A stretch of DNA of 64,000 nt from assembly GCF_001316265.1 (NCBI RefSeq), contig NZ_BBDN01000012.1, positions 21,871 to 85,870 of the forward strand. The letters run 5' to 3'. Made by a program: the position numbers and the translations under genes. Below are positions 31,534 to 42,426 of the stretch, one piece after another. This DNA comes from Vulcanisaeta sp. JCM 16159 (GTDB lineage Archaea; Thermoproteota; Thermoprotei; Thermoproteales; Thermocladiaceae). Under the pieces are notes generated by a model that saw only the letters and a program-made list of their open reading frames with translations, did not search any database and was not told where the DNA came from. Positions within the stretch are counted from its first letter, which is position 1, and every line of letters begins with the position of its first letter.

Positions 31534-33059
31534 ATGAGCACAGTGAGCCCACTGGTTGGCCCCTTGGGTTGGGGTTTATTCCTCGGGTTCTTCGTGATAT
31601 TCGTATTCCTGGCTTCTATGGCGCCAGGTGGCGTAGGGGTGACCTCAGTCAATTACACGAGTGGGCTTTGGCTGGTCGTAGGCTAGGTACATTCCTTGTC
31701 TGGTTCCTGGTTGGCGCCGATCTCTATACGGCCTATACATTCGTTGCAGTACCATCTGGCGTGTTTGCCAGCGGTGCTCTTTACTTCTATGCTGTCCCAT
31801 ATGTAGCCACGGTATTTGCACTGGCCGCAGTTACAATGCCAGCACTCTGGAGATGGAGTAGGCTAAGGAATTATGTTACAGCTGCCGACTTCGTTCAGGA
31901 TAGATTCAAGAGCAAGTTACTGGCTGGCTTCATTGCCGCCACCGGAGTTGTTGCCGAGTTCCCATACATAGCCCTACAAATAGTTGGCATGCAGGCCGTA
32001 CTTACGATAATGCTCCTTGGCATTGTTAAGAACGTAAAGCTCGTCAGTGATATCGCATTGACGATATCCTTCATAATACTAGCCGCGTTTACATACACCA
32101 GTGGGCTTAGGGGCGCCACATTAACGGCTGTGTTTAAGGACGCACTCGTGTTCCTAGGCGTCATAGCCATACTTGCTGCTGCGCCCTTCGCAATACCAGG
32201 TGGCTTCGCAACGGCCTTTAAGGCCGCGACGCTCAAGGCACTACCAACAGGTGTCTCCACGCTTAAGGACCCATTCTTCATAACATACACAACACTCTGG
32301 GTTGGCAGTAGCCTAGCCCTATACCTATACCCACACTCAATTAATGGCGCCTTAAGTGCCGAGAGCGATAGGAAGCTGGCAATGAGCACGGCGCTTCTCC
32401 CAATATACGGCATCGCACTAGCATTGCTCGCCATGTACGGCATATTAATATACGGAAGCTCAGAGGCAATGAAGATACTAAGCCTATTCCCACCATCTAG
32501 CAGGGGTATCCTGGTAATACCGACGCTCGCCGTGACAACGCTACCCGAGTGGTTGGCTGCTTTAGCCTTACTGGGCGTATTTGTTGGTGGTCTCGTACCT
32601 GCGGCGATAATGGCGATGGCTCAGGCAAACCTACTGGTTAGGAACATAATTAAGCCGCTTTACCCAAGGATAACGCCTCAGGGTGAGACCAGGGCCGCTA
32701 AATGGGCATCCGTCATCTTCAAATTCCTGGCGCTCGGCTTCGTATTTATCGTACCTGCGACATACGCAATCTGGCTTCAGCTATTGGGCGGTATAATAAT
32801 CACGCAGACCTTACCTGCCATATTCCTAGGCCTAGTTACGGATAAACTCGATAAATACTCCCTCATGACTGGCTGGGCTGTCGGTTTGGGACTTGGCGTT
32901 TACCTATTCGTAACGCCCCACAAGCCAGCCGCGATGTCTCCGTTATACCCAATAGCTGGGCATTTGGTGTACATAGCCGTTATAGCGCTGACAATTAACC
33001 TACTAATAGTCCTCATCGGTACTGGCATTGCCATGGCAATCAGGGGAGGAAGGACCTAA
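31534..33059 (+). CDS. Sodium:solute symporter (SSS family) (frameshifted)
   Basis: This is a membrane transporter of about 509 residues with about 13 helices. The true N-terminus is in the frame starting at the ATG 31534 (MSTVSPLVGPLGWGLFLGFF), preceded by GAGGTGATGGG. The frame breaks at about 31608 (GGG read as GG), after which the text reads GFYGARWRRGDLSQLHEWAL. Typical SSS features follow: YVTAADFVQDRF, FPYIALQIVGMQAVLTIML and SAESDRKLAMSTALLPIYG. Substrates of this family are often organic acids, proline or sugars; the substrate here cannot be told. Confidence 0.87.
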
Positions 33060-33111
33060 TGCAATAGAGCTAAGAAATGTTTATTTACTCAAAATCACAA
33101 TCACTCATTTC

Positions 33112-34016
33112 GTGGTCTTGGTAAGGGTTATTGAGAAGTCAGACCTGTACCTAAAGGCCGTCGTGGATGGGGTTACACCGCCGCTTGTTAACTCACTACG
33201 TAGGGTCCTCATCTCCGACGTTCCCGTCTTAGCGATTGACGAGGTGATAATATTGGATAACACCTCCGTGCTTTATGACGAGGTACTCGCGCATAGGCTA
33301 TCCATGATACCAATAAAGACGGACCTAAAGAAGCTGCCGAAGATCGAGGAGTGCGAGCAGGAATTAGTCGACCCAAGCCTATGCCAGGTTAGGTTTGAGC
33401 TTAATATTGAGGCTAAGGAACCAGTGGTGGTTTACAGCAGGGACTTGAAGTCGGATGACCCCGAGGTTAGGCCCGTTTATGAAGATATTCCAATTGCTAA
33501 GTTAGTGCCTGGGCAGAAGATAGTCCTCGAGCTTATGCCAGGCTTGGTAGGGCTAGGAGTCACGCCAAGTGGCAGGCGGGTTTGGCGTCGTATTACTACT
33601 ACCCGAAGGTTAGCGTTGTTAGTAGAGCCGATGATAAGTGCAGGGTTTGCCTTGAGGTGTGTAACGGCGCCCTTGAGATTAAGGATGATGGCTCGATAAT
33701 TATTAATGACGTGCTCAAGTGCACCTTCAATAAGTGGAAGACCTGTGAGCAGGTATGCTCGGCATTGAAGGTTGATTGGGATGAGAATAAGTACGTGTTT
33801 TGGGTTGAGAGTTTCGGTAATATGCCCGTTGAGGATATGGTTAGGGAGGGCTTCAGGATTCTTAAGGGTAAGTTCCAGGAATTCGTTAGCGAGCTGGAGC
33901 TTGAACTATCAAGGGGATCAGCACCGGGTAGTGAATTAGTTGCTGGGGAGACCGAGGAATCAACGCAAATGTCTGGCGAGGAATTTGGTACTGAGGAGGA
34001 ATCAACCGAGGAATAG
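33112..34016 (+). CDS. rpoD: DNA-directed RNA polymerase subunit D (frameshifted)
   Basis: This is the archaeal alpha-like platform subunit that pairs with subunit L, about 302 residues after repair. Conserved text includes TPPLVNSLRRVLISDVPVLA and LAHRLSMIPIKTD. The frame breaks at about 33530 (GG read as G), restoring ARLGRARSHAKWQAGLASYY. The cysteine-rich domain of crenarchaeal RpoD is present (CRVCLEVCNGALEI, then CTFNKWKTCEQVC), able to bind an Fe-S cluster. The GTG at 33112 is the likeliest start; a TATA-like TTTATTTA lies about 30 bp upstream. It heads the rpl18e-rpl13-rps9-rpoN cluster, as in many archaea. Confidence 0.92.
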
Positions 34017-34074
34017 GGGCATAGTATTTACGGCTGCGAATTATTTAAAAAGGGTTGCGTCAACGTTAACACGC

Positions 34075-34443
34075 ATGCCGCCAAATCCAACGGGTCCCAC
34101 TAATGTGGAACTTCGTATGTTGATTAGATTCCTTAGGCGCGCGGCCAATGAGTATAAGGCCGCTATTTGGGATTACGTTGCTGACCTCCTTGAGAAGCCC
34201 ACTAGGCGTAGGGTTGAGGTTAATGTCAGTAAGATAAATAGGCTCGTTAATGATGGTGATGTGGTTGTTGTGCCAGGTAAGGTGCTTGGTTATGGCGTAC
34301 TAAGTAAGAAAGTCACAATAGCCGCCTGGTCCTTCTCCAGGGGCGCCCTTAATGCCATTAAGAGGGCTGGTGCTGAGGCGATAACAATATCTGAGCTTGT
34401 TAGGAGGAATAATAGGGGTAGTAACGTTAAGGTAATAATTTAG
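34075..34443 (+). CDS. rpl18e: 50S ribosomal protein L18e (eL18)
   Basis: The 122-residue protein starts at the ATG 34075 (MPPNPTGPTNVELRMLIRFL). Family signatures include WDYVADLLEKPTRRRVEVNV and VVVVPGKVLGYGVLSKKVTI. The open frame reaches further upstream into rpoD but has no family similarity there. TTATTTAAAA at 34041-34050 lies about 29 bp before this ATG, consistent with an internal leaderless promoter. It is followed by rpl13 after 10 bp. Confidence 0.95.
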   Translation: MPPNPTGPTNVELRMLIRFLRRAANEYKAAIWDYVADLLEKPTRRRVEVNVSKINRLVNDGDVVVVPGKVLGYGVLSKKVTIAAWSFSRGALNAIKRAGAEAITISELVRRNNRGSNVKVII

Positions 34444-34453
34444 GGTGGTGATC

Positions 34454-35020
34454 ATGAGCAGTAAGGTAATTGTCGTAGAGAGGAACCCGCCTGAACTGAA
34501 TGAAATCGTTGTTGATGCTACGAATCATGTCGTTGGTAGGCTCGCCTCAGTGGTGGCTAAGTGGGCGCTTGAGGGTAGGAGAGTGGTCATTGTCAATGCG
34601 GAGAAAGCAGTCATTACTGGAGACTTTAACATGGTGCTTAATTGGTACAAGACAAGGATAAGCGAGTGGTTGACGCATTATAACCCCGAGAAGGCTGGTC
34701 CAAAGATTCCTAGGAAGCCTGACAGGATACTGAGGAGGGTTGTCAGAGGTATGCTTCCAAGGAAGGAGTTTAGGGGTAGGCAGGCGTATAGGAGGGTTAG
34801 GGTTTTCATGGGTGTTCCGCCGCAGTACATGAATGTTGATAAGGTGGTAATAAAGGGCGCATTATTATCTGTTAGGCCTGGCGCTAAGTACGTGACGCTG
34901 GAGGAGCTTTGGAGCCACATAGAGCCTAAGCAGTATGAGGCTTGGAGGAAGGCTAAGGAGGCTTGGGAGGCTAGAATGGCGAAGCTTAAAAAGGCTGAGA
35001 GTAAGGGTGGTAATGCATGA
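34454..35020 (+). CDS. rpl13: 50S ribosomal protein L13 (uL13)
   Basis: This is a 188-residue archaeal L13. Conserved text: VVDATNHVVGRLASVVAKW, EKAVITGD, RRVVRGMLPRKEFRGRQAYR and RVFMGVPPQYMN. The ATG at 34454 follows GGGTGGTGATC; the GTG nine bases earlier is less likely. The stop overlaps the rps9 start in ATGA. Confidence 0.96.
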   Translation: MSSKVIVVERNPPELNEIVVDATNHVVGRLASVVAKWALEGRRVVIVNAEKAVITGDFNMVLNWYKTRISEWLTHYNPEKAGPKIPRKPDRILRRVVRGMLPRKEFRGRQAYRRVRVFMGVPPQYMNVDKVVIKGALLSVRPGAKYVTLEELWSHIEPKQYEAWRKAKEAWEARMAKLKKAESKGGNA

Positions 35021-35493
35021 GTGAGCAGGGTAGTGAATCAACGGCTTTACCCAGGTCTGTACCTAACGCCACTGTTCAGGAGGTAGCTGGGGCTAGGGTT
35101 GTAATTGCCGTTGGTAAGAAGAAGACCGCCATAGCCAAGGCAGTGGTTAGGCCTGGAATTGGCAGGGTTAGGGTCAATGGCGTCCCAATCGAGATCTGGC
35201 CCATTGAGATGGCTAGGATGAGGATGATGGAACCACTGCTACTCGCGGGTAAGGAGTTGACGAGTAAGGTGGACATTGATGTTACAGTGAGGGGTGGAGG
35301 TTTTATGGGGCAGGCAACCGCCGTTAGGATGGCAATCGCCAGGGGCTTGGTCGAGTACTTCCAGAACTCGAAGTTGCTTGAGCTTTACATGACATATGAC
35401 CCGTCAATGATCAAGGGAGACCCGAGGAGGACCGAGCCCAAGAAACCAGGTCTAAAGCATGCTAGGTCGAAACGTCAGAAGGCATATAGGTGA
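35017..35493 (+). CDS. rps9: 30S ribosomal protein S9 (uS9)
   Basis: The 158-residue protein has an N-terminal extension of about 25 residues before the conserved VVIAVGKKKTAIAKAVVRPG. Other signatures are TVRGGGFMGQATAVRMAIAR and the basic C-terminus KPGLKHARSKRQKAYR, which contacts the P-site tRNA. It overlaps rpl13 by 4 bp and is followed by rpoN. Confidence 0.96.
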   Translation: MSEQGSESTALPRSVPNATVQEVAGARVVIAVGKKKTAIAKAVVRPGIGRVRVNGVPIEIWPIEMARMRMMEPLLLAGKELTSKVDIDVTVRGGGFMGQATAVRMAIARGLVEYFQNSKLLELYMTYDPSMIKGDPRRTEPKKPGLKHARSKRQKAYR

Positions 35494-35530
35494 ATTTCCC
35501 TACTTCCTATTTCTAATTTCATTGCAAAAA

Positions 35531-35540
35531 TAATTTAAAG
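35531..35540 (+). promoter_or_regulatory. TATA box upstream of rpoN
   Basis: TAATTTAAAG centred about 26 bp before the rpoN ATG at 35562. It suggests that rpoN also has its own leaderless transcript, apart from the ribosomal protein operon. Confidence 0.55.
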
Positions 35541-35561
35541 GGGCTCATTACTGCGTACCTA

Positions 35562-35789
35562 ATGATTGTACCCATTAGATGTTGGACCTGTGGGCGACCA
35601 CTCGGTCATTTATGGGAACCATTTAAGCAGAGGGTCTTAAACGGCGAAAATCCTGAGAAGGTCCTCGATGACCTTGGTGTCACACGTTATTGCTGCAGGA
35701 GAACGTTACTCGCCCACATCGAGCTTATTGATAGGGTTCTTGAGTATCTAAAATCGAGAGTGAGTAAGTTAATAAAATATAATATATAG
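35562..35789 (+). CDS. rpoN: DNA-directed RNA polymerase subunit N
   Basis: This is a zinc-binding subunit (Rpb10 homologue) of 75 residues. The atypical zinc motif is complete: [11 protein letters not shown] near the N-terminus and [12 protein letters not shown] in the middle. The family N-terminus [11 protein letters not shown] is exact. The C-terminus is slightly extended ([11 protein letters not shown]). Confidence 0.97.
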   Translation: MIVPIRCWTCGRPLGHLWEPFKQRVLNGENPEKVLDDLGVTRYCCRRTLLAHIELIDRVLEYLKSRVSKLIKYNI

Positions 35790-35863
35790 TCCTAGATAGT
35801 ACTACTTTTAACACTCTTAAATGGTGCTAAGACTTAAATATAGGCTTTCTCGACACGTCATTA

Positions 35864-36110
35864 ATGGAAAGGCCACAACAACCAATGAAGGTACTGCAAA
35901 AAAATGGTTGGTAAGCACATAACCATAAGGCTTAAGAACAATAAGGTATTGAGGGGTGTTCTCGTGAATTACGACGACTGCATGAACCTAATAATTGACG
36001 AAGGCGAGGAACTCGATCAGAAGGGTGAGAATGTGGTTGTTAAATACGGTAGATTAGTGATTAGGGGTACGCAAGTGCTGTATATAACGTCTGAAGAAAC
36101 AATGGGGTGA
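35864..36110 (+). CDS. LSm/Sm-like archaeal RNA-binding protein (frameshift in A7 run)
   Basis: This is an SmAP-type ring-forming RNA-binding protein of about 81 residues. The Sm1 motif is KHITIRLKNNKVLRGVLVNYDDCMNLI, of which GVLVNYDDCMNLI is the core; Sm2 is VKYGRLVIRGTQVLYI. The start at 35864 (MERPQQPMKVLQK) fits SmAP proteins and lies about 28 bp after a TATA-like CTTAAATATA, but it is out of frame because 35898-35904 is A7. Six A's restore QKMVGKHITIRL. A short form from the ATG at 35904 would lack the N-terminal helix. It overlaps the next gene region (methionine adenosyltransferase starts 6 bp later). Confidence 0.87.
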
Positions 36111-36115
36111 GGGGC

Positions 36116-37345
36116 ATGGCCAGGACAATAACGATAAATACAATAGATAGAAAACCTGTTTCAGAATTGAATGTGGAGTTAGTGGAGAGGAAGGGCCTTG
36201 GGCACCCAGACTACATAGCGGATGCTTCGTCCGAGGCCGTTAGCAGGGCCTTGTCTAATTACTACCTTGAGAAGTACGGTATAATCCTACATCATAACGT
36301 AGATAAGGTACTCATTGTTGGCGGCCAGGCTAATCCACGGTTTGGCGGTGGCGATATTATTCAACCAATATACATACTCGTCGCTGGTAGGGTAACAACT
36401 GAGGTTAGGACCGCCACAGGCGTTGAGAAGGTGCCGATAGGCACAATAATAATATCGGCAATTAGGGATTGGATTAAGAATAACTTTAGGTTCCTTGATC
36501 CGGATAAGCACGTAGTAATTGATTATAGGGTTGGCATGGGCTCGACCGACTTAGTTGGTGTTTATGAACTTGGTGTTAAGGCGACGAGGATACCGTTAGC
36601 CAATGACACTTCAATTGGTGTTGGGTTTGCGCCATTAACTGACACAGAGAAGCTAGTGCTTGAGACCGAGAGACTGCTTAACTCCAGGGAGTTTAAGGCT
36701 AAGCTTCCTGAGGTTGGTGAGGACGTTAAGGTAATGGGGCTGAGAATCGGCAAGGACGTTAAGTTAACGATAGCCTCAGCAATAATTTCATCCCTAGTTA
36801 AGGATAAGGATCACTACCTAAATATTAAGGAGGAGATCAAGAATAAGGTACTTGACCTAGCCGCAAAAATCGCGCCTAATCTAACTGTTGATGTGACCGT
36901 TAATGCCGCCGACAAGCCAGAGCACGGTATATTCTACTTAACGGTAACTGGCACGTCTGCGGAACACGGCGATGATGGCGCCACCGGACGTGGTAATAGA
37001 GCTAACGGCTTAATAACACCCATGAGGCCCATGACCATGGAGGCCACGGCAGGCAAGAACCCAGTTAGCCACATTGGTAAGCTCTACAACGTACTTGCCA
37101 ATAAGATTGCTGAGAGGATCTATGGCGAGGTTAAGGGATTGAAAGAAGTCTACGTCTACCTATTAAGCCAAATTGGTAAGCCAATTAATGAGCCATTGGT
37201 TGCAAATGTGGAGGTTCTTCCAGAGTCTGGCGTCACATTGAGTGGTGAGGTTAGGAATGAGATCGATGGCATAGTTAATGAGGAGCTCGAGAACATAACA
37301 TCACTAACCGAGCTCGTAGTTAGGAGTAAGGTGTCGTTATTCTAA
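36116..37345 (+). CDS. S-adenosylmethionine synthetase, archaeal type
   Basis: This makes S-adenosylmethionine from ATP and methionine. The 409-residue protein belongs to the archaeal MAT family, which is distant from bacterial MetK. Diagnostic text: [40 protein letters not shown], and [19 protein letters not shown]. It is one of the few long genes here with an unbroken frame. The ATG at 36116 is preferred over the upstream GTG/ATG overlap with LSm. Its product supplies the radical SAM enzymes and Tsr3 in this window. Confidence 0.95.
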   Translation: MARTITINTIDRKPVSELNVELVERKGLGHPDYIADASSEAVSRALSNYYLEKYGIILHHNVDKVLIVGGQANPRFGGGDIIQPIYILVAGRVTTEVRTATGVEKVPIGTIIISAIRDWIKNNFRFLDPDKHVVIDYRVGMGSTDLVGVYELGVKATRIPLANDTSIGVGFAPLTDTEKLVLETERLLNSREFKAKLPEVGEDVKVMGLRIGKDVKLTIASAIISSLVKDKDHYLNIKEEIKNKVLDLAAKIAPNLTVDVTVNAADKPEHGIFYLTVTGTSAEHGDDGATGRGNRANGLITPMRPMTMEATAGKNPVSHIGKLYNVLANKIAERIYGEVKGLKEVYVYLLSQIGKPINEPLVANVEVLPESGVTLSGEVRNEIDGIVNEELENITSLTELVVRSKVSLF

Positions 37346-39294
37346 CATACCACTCCTCAAACGCCTATACTCATTTATCATCTTTCTTAATTGATCCTCA
37401 TCAAGGGCGCTGAGGAATTCCCTACCAAGGGATTCAATGGCATTATTAATAATAGACCTATCGATGAATAAGACCTCACTTAGTGAACCATTGTAAATCA
37501 TGCCAATGGGTATAACCCTCAAACCCCTCTTCCATATTGGCCTTAGCATGCTCTTTTCAGTAACATCTATGAGAACCACGGAGTTTATGCCAATGCTGAT
37601 TAACTTATCAATACCCACATTCATTAACTCCCCAATACTCATCACAAGGATGGAATTATGTATCTGAACCACTGAGTTAAGGTCGAGCCCCTCGGAGTAC
37701 CTTATCAACACGTACTTACTACCCCTTAGGTACTCAAGGAAGTCATTCATTAGGTTCCTCATGTTGCTCTCAAGCTCCTTAATCCTAAGCTTATACTTCT
37801 CAATATCGCCCTCAAGCATATCTATCCTGGCGTATAGTGACCTAACGATTTGGTCCTTCCTAACCTCAACGTCATAATTATTAATCAACTCCTCAAGCTT
37901 ATCCTTAGTCTCGTTATATAACTTATTCAATCTCTCAATCTCGGCATTTAAAGTCCTTATCGTGCTTTCATACTCCTCACGCAGCTTATCACACTCGCAC
38001 TCACACTTCTCAGTGGTCAGTAACCTGACCTCCTGCTGTGGTTGAACCTCAATCCTCCTACTAACCTCATCAATTGCCTGCTTTATCGACGCACCCTTAA
38101 TAACGAGGGCCTTCGCATCATCAATAGCCTTGGCATAAGCCTCCTGACCTCCTCCTCAACCCTATCAAGCTTAGGCTTCAATTGAATGAATGCTTTATAC
38201 GCCGCCGCCAGAGCATCCCTCATGTGCGGATCCTTAACCGTAACCCCCTGCTCACGGGAAATCTTAATGGCGATCTCACTCTTCTCGGCAATGCTCAGGT
38301 CCCTATCTGGGTAGTAAATCACTGCACCAACCATTGCAGCCAATTTCTTGGCATAGTCTGAGGGTTTAGCCGTATCCACAGCAACTAGGACTGGTGTACC
38401 GTATTGATACACAATCCTAAGCACATGCCTCCTACTCAGGTTCTTACCGCTTTGCAGTGTTAGCACGTTACCGTTTAAGTCAAGAACGGCCACCCCAGTG
38501 ACTATGCCTGGATCAATGCCGATAATCAGCTTCCTATCCTTAGCAGTACTTATGCTCTCGGCGCCCTCTTGCTCCGTTAATCCAACGAACTTTATTGAAT
38601 CCGTTGGTACTGATTCTATTATCACCTTAACATCCATACTCTTACGTGGCTTAACCACGGACCTAACAACACTCCTATCTGCATATATTATGAATACCAC
38701 GGACCTCAAGCCCTCACTCTCCGGCGTTATGAACATGTCATAATCAAGGCCATTACTCTCCAACCTCTCCCTAATCTCCTTAGCCAGGTACCTAATCCTA
38801 TGGGCGACATTCCTCTCGAACCTGTTCCTACTCATGCCGCCTGGCGTAGTCGATATCGCGGCCTTAACGATTATCTTAGTCTCAGGCTCATAGACCTTAA
38901 CTATGGACCCAACACCCATCGCGCACAACCTCGCAAGGTATTCAGCAGTTGAGTCTGGGTCGAGCTTAGCCACATTCAATCCAAAGTACTTATTAACGAG
39001 GAGCTCCATCGTCTCGTCAGCATCAGGCCTAACCTTCGTTACCTGGATTAGGTAAACATTGAATGGGAGCCTACCGAGCCTCTTAATGATTGAGGGGCTC
39101 AACTCCATTAATTCGCCAATATTATCAATGGCTATGGCCTTAGGCCTAACCTTCTTAACCATCTTTATTAAGTCTTGAGGATCAATAACCCCCTTCTCAA
39201 TTATTTCGCCATTACCAAGTATTGCGTATGAGAACCTCCTGCCGTTGATGTCAATCCCAATTATTGGCCCTGAACTCAACTCCTCAATAAGCAT
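37337..39294 (-). CDS. DUF460 family protein, RNase-H-fold plus coiled coil (frameshifted)
   Basis: This is an archaea-specific protein (COG2433 type) of about 652 residues. The first half carries two RNase-H-like elements: IIGIDINGRRFSYAIL near residue 10 and LIIGIDPGIVTGVAVLDLNG near residue 250. The second half is a long coiled coil (KAIDDAKALVIKGASIKQAI to IEKYKLRIKELESNMRNLM) containing the CECECDK cysteines. The frame breaks at about 38147 (GGG read as GG), restoring EVREAYAKAIDDAKA. The function is unknown; the fold suggests nucleic-acid binding or cleavage. The stop overlaps the convergent SAM synthetase by 9 bp. Confidence 0.85.
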
Positions 39295-39348
39295 TACTTA
39301 AGCTAGGATTACTATCAACCTTACTTAAATTTGTTTATTCACGACTCA

Positions 39349-40348
39349 CTACGTATCCTCGAACTCCTCCTCCTTCTCCGAACCCATGAGCTCACTCAAT
39401 CCCTCACTACCGAGCAACTCCTCAAGGGCCTCCTCAAGACTCTCCTCCCTAACCTCCACATTACCAACCACGTAATTATAGACCTCATAAACATCAACAT
39501 CAAGCCTAAACCTCTTCATAAAGTACTTAGTTATGTTTGTGACATCCCTACGCAGCATATCCAAGGCGCCCGGCGCATTCCTTGGTACCCACTGAGGCCA
39601 GTCAATGATGTATGGCTCACCACTGTCCAGGTCAATCATTATATTAAATTCGCTTAAGTCCCCATGAACAATACCAATATCTGCAAATAACTTCTTAATA
39701 CCCTTAATAATGCCCCAATACAGATCCTCAGGATCGTCGACATCCCCGACCTCGGTTAACTGCGCACCGTTTATGTAGGACATAACTACCGTGTGTCTAT
39801 TAACGGTTATTGGCCTGGGCACGTTAATCCCAGCATTATATGCGAGGACCAATGCCTTGTACTCAGCATGAGCTGAGAGCCTCGACTCGTAAAGCCAGGT
39901 TATGTGTCTCCTATTCCCAATCCAAGCCCTAAACCTCCTAATTTGCCTAAAACTCGTCCTGCCAAGCCTATGGAACTTAAGCACGACCTTGCCATTACCG
40001 ACAGCGTCACCTGCGTATACGTCAGACTCCTTACCAACACCTATGGGCGTTGGACTAACCTTCTCAATAATGCCCCTCTTGGCCAGGGTGTGCAGCGCCA
40101 GTGCGTCGTAGCCCATGAAGGTGAGCCTATAACCAGTGTAATTACCTCTGTACCTAATTACCATACCAAGCGCATTGAGTTTTTTTCAGGGATTTACTAA
40201 TCAATTCCTCAGGCCTTTTACTCCAGTCAGTAATGACCTCGATCGGCACATACTCAAACTTCCTATGACCAATCTCAATAACCCTAAGTATCCTCAGGTC
40301 AAATGAATCCAGTTGGTCATACGCATCAACGAGACTCTTAATACTCAA
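39349..40348 (-). CDS. rio2: Serine/threonine protein kinase Rio2 (frameshift in A7 run)
   Basis: RIO-type kinase/ATPase acting in small-subunit ribosome maturation, about 333 residues. The N-terminal winged helix (DLRILRVIEIGHRKFEYVP) is followed by the kinase domain. The domain has VSPTPIGVGKESDVYAGD (P-loop), VVLKFHRLGRTSFR (catalytic Lys), IVHGDLSEFNIMI (HGDxxxxN) and YIIDWPQWV (metal Asp). The frame breaks at the A7 run on the coding strand (plus-strand T7, 40180-40186). Six A's restore SKSLKKLNALGMVIRYRG. The TTG at 40348 is the start. Confidence 0.9.
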
Positions 40349-40429
40349 TTAATCACCACAATTGCTAGAGCTAATACGCCCAATTTAAATCAAACTACCA
40401 CATGAATTTAAGGAAAAGCATATTAAATA

Positions 40430-41752
40430 GTGCCAGAGGGTGTTAACGTGTTTGGATACGCACCCAAACAATTAACACTTAGGCAAAGCCTACTCGCCGC
40501 CATCAGTACAATGCTCGTCTGGGGCCTTGAGTACTACGATATCATACTCTTCGTATCATTAGCGCCAATACTTGAGATGTACTTCTTCCCATCAAAGGCG
40601 GCCATAGTAAGCGCGATAGAGACCTGGGGCGCCTTTGCAACGACATACTTCGTTAGACCCATCGGCGCAGTAATATTTGGGTGGGTTGGTGATGTCCGTG
40701 GAAGGAGGCTGGCGACTATATCAGATGCCGCGCTCGTGGGATTAGCAACACTCGCAATAGGTTTACTACCCACGTATCGCACCGCCGGTGTCCTAGCACC
40801 AATACTACTGTACCTAATGAGGGCACTTCAGGGAATTGGACTTGGGGGTGAAGCAGGCGGCGGCGCGGCCTGGGCCCTTGAATTAACGCCTAAAAGCATT
40901 AAACCTTACATAAATGGTGTTATGTATTCGGGGCTTTCATGGGCAGTGTTCCTAACGTCATTCGTGACCCTAAGTATAAAATCAGCAATGCCGCAAACCT
41001 TCAGTATTTATGGTTGGAGGATACTCTTCATAACGGGCGCCATACCAGCTAATAGCCTTAGTAATCAGGCTCTGGGGCTCGGAATCCCTCGAGTGGATTG
41101 AGCAGGTTAAGTCCAAGGGGATTGTTAAGGTACCGCTTGGAGTTGTTTTATCCCGCTATTGGGTACCATTCATTGCATTAATACTGATTAACTTAGGATT
41201 AACGATTTACTACTACGGCGGATCGGGTTACTGGCCCTATGTAATGCGTGACATAGTTGCACCAAAGTTACAAATACCAAGTGAGCAGGCCTACAAGTGG
41301 GCCCTACTGCTTGGCGTATATGGCGGTATAGGCGCCGTGGTTGGTGAATTACTCAGTGGATTTCTGATAAGGCGTTGGGCCTTAAGGGGTCCTTCATCGT
41401 ACCATCAACACTCCTATTGGTGCTAAGTCCATTCATTGTTTACCTAGCATTCACGCTAAACCCATTATCAACATACGCAAGCCTATTAATGGGGATCCTC
41501 TTCGGCCTAGCCGCCGCGCCTCAGACACTCTACTTCACTTCAATATTCCCAACAGAGGTTAGGTGGAGTGCCGTAGCCTTTGGATGGAACTTAAACGCGT
41601 CAATAGGCCCATTATCCACGGCGGCTGTAATGCTAATCCTAGATTCATCACCAAGTAGTCCAGCAATGCTTGCTATATACGGCTCAATAGTGATGATTAC
41701 TGGGGCATTGCTGGTAATCCTGGGCTCACTGATAAGGACTAGGGAGTACTAA
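40430..41752 (+). CDS. MFS transporter, metabolite:proton symporter-like (two frameshifts)
   Basis: This is a 12-helix major facilitator of about 441 residues. The MHS/ProP-like signature is visible: FVRPIGAVIFGWVGDVRGRR (loop 2-3 motif) and MRALQGIGLGGEAGGGAAWA. Breaks lie at about 41048 (restoring IALVIRLWGSESLEWIEQVK) and 41375 (GGG read as GG, restoring RRWGLKGSFIVPSTLLLV). The second half ends FPTEVRWSAVAFGWNLNASIG and LGSLIRTREY. The substrate is unknown; family members import organic acids, betaines or proline. The stop overlaps the convergent phosphatase gene by 14 bp. Confidence 0.84.
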
Positions 41753-42238
41753 CGCCCTTAGTATTTCGTAAATAATGCTCAAAAGCAACGAGTGTCAGGT
41801 ATTGCTCATTCGTTATTGATAATTCATCATTATACCTACCAACAACCTCAATGGCATCATCAGCACTCAACCCCCTCCTATACATTAGGTATGCGGCTAT
41901 GACCGTGGGTGACCTACCAATACCTGCATGGCAATGAACGAGGACGGGCTTACCGCTCATTATATTCTCATCAATCCAGGTAACAATATTATAAAGAACA
42001 TCCTCGGGCGGTGCATAGCCATCCCTAGTCGGAACGTGCAAATAATCCATGCCTAACTTCCTCAACGTATTTATGTATTCATGGAAGTCCCAACCCTCCA
42101 TAGCGAACTCCCACTCCTCAACGAGTATCACCACAGCCTAATCCTCATCCTATGCCACATGGCCACTGTGTCCTCGTCAAGTGGCATTGACGAGCCCGCC
42201 AGAGCACCCTCGATTACCCAGTACGGAAATTTCACCAT
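41739..42238 (-). CDS. Protein tyrosine / dual-specificity phosphatase (frameshifted)
   Basis: This is a cysteine-based phosphatase of about 166 residues. The P-loop HCHAGIGRSPTVIAAYLMYR is complete, and the general-acid loop region VPTRDGYAPP precedes it. The N-terminus lies in another frame, MVKFPYWVIEGALAGSSMPL, starting at 42238. It joins at about 42130 when one G is added (GG read as G). The family includes the crenarchaeal SsoPTP. It is divergent from AOR. Confidence 0.86.
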
Positions 42239-42396
42239 CGCGCTTCATCACCTAAACGGCTTGGTATTTTAATACTTATTCTCTTTAGAGATTAATTAGG
42301 GGTGTTTGGTTCAATTCTTTATTTACTTAATTATTATGGCTATAATTTATGTGAATATATTTAACTGAATATTATTGAATTATTGATAACAACGCA

Positions 42397-42406
42397 CTTA
42401 AATATA
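42397..42406 (+). promoter_or_regulatory. TATA box of the aldehyde oxidoreductase gene
   Basis: CTTAAATATA centred 26 bp before the ATG at 42427, in an AT-rich 150-bp gap. It predicts a leaderless mRNA. Confidence 0.65.
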
Positions 42407-42426
42407 ACCACTTGGTTAATCCATCT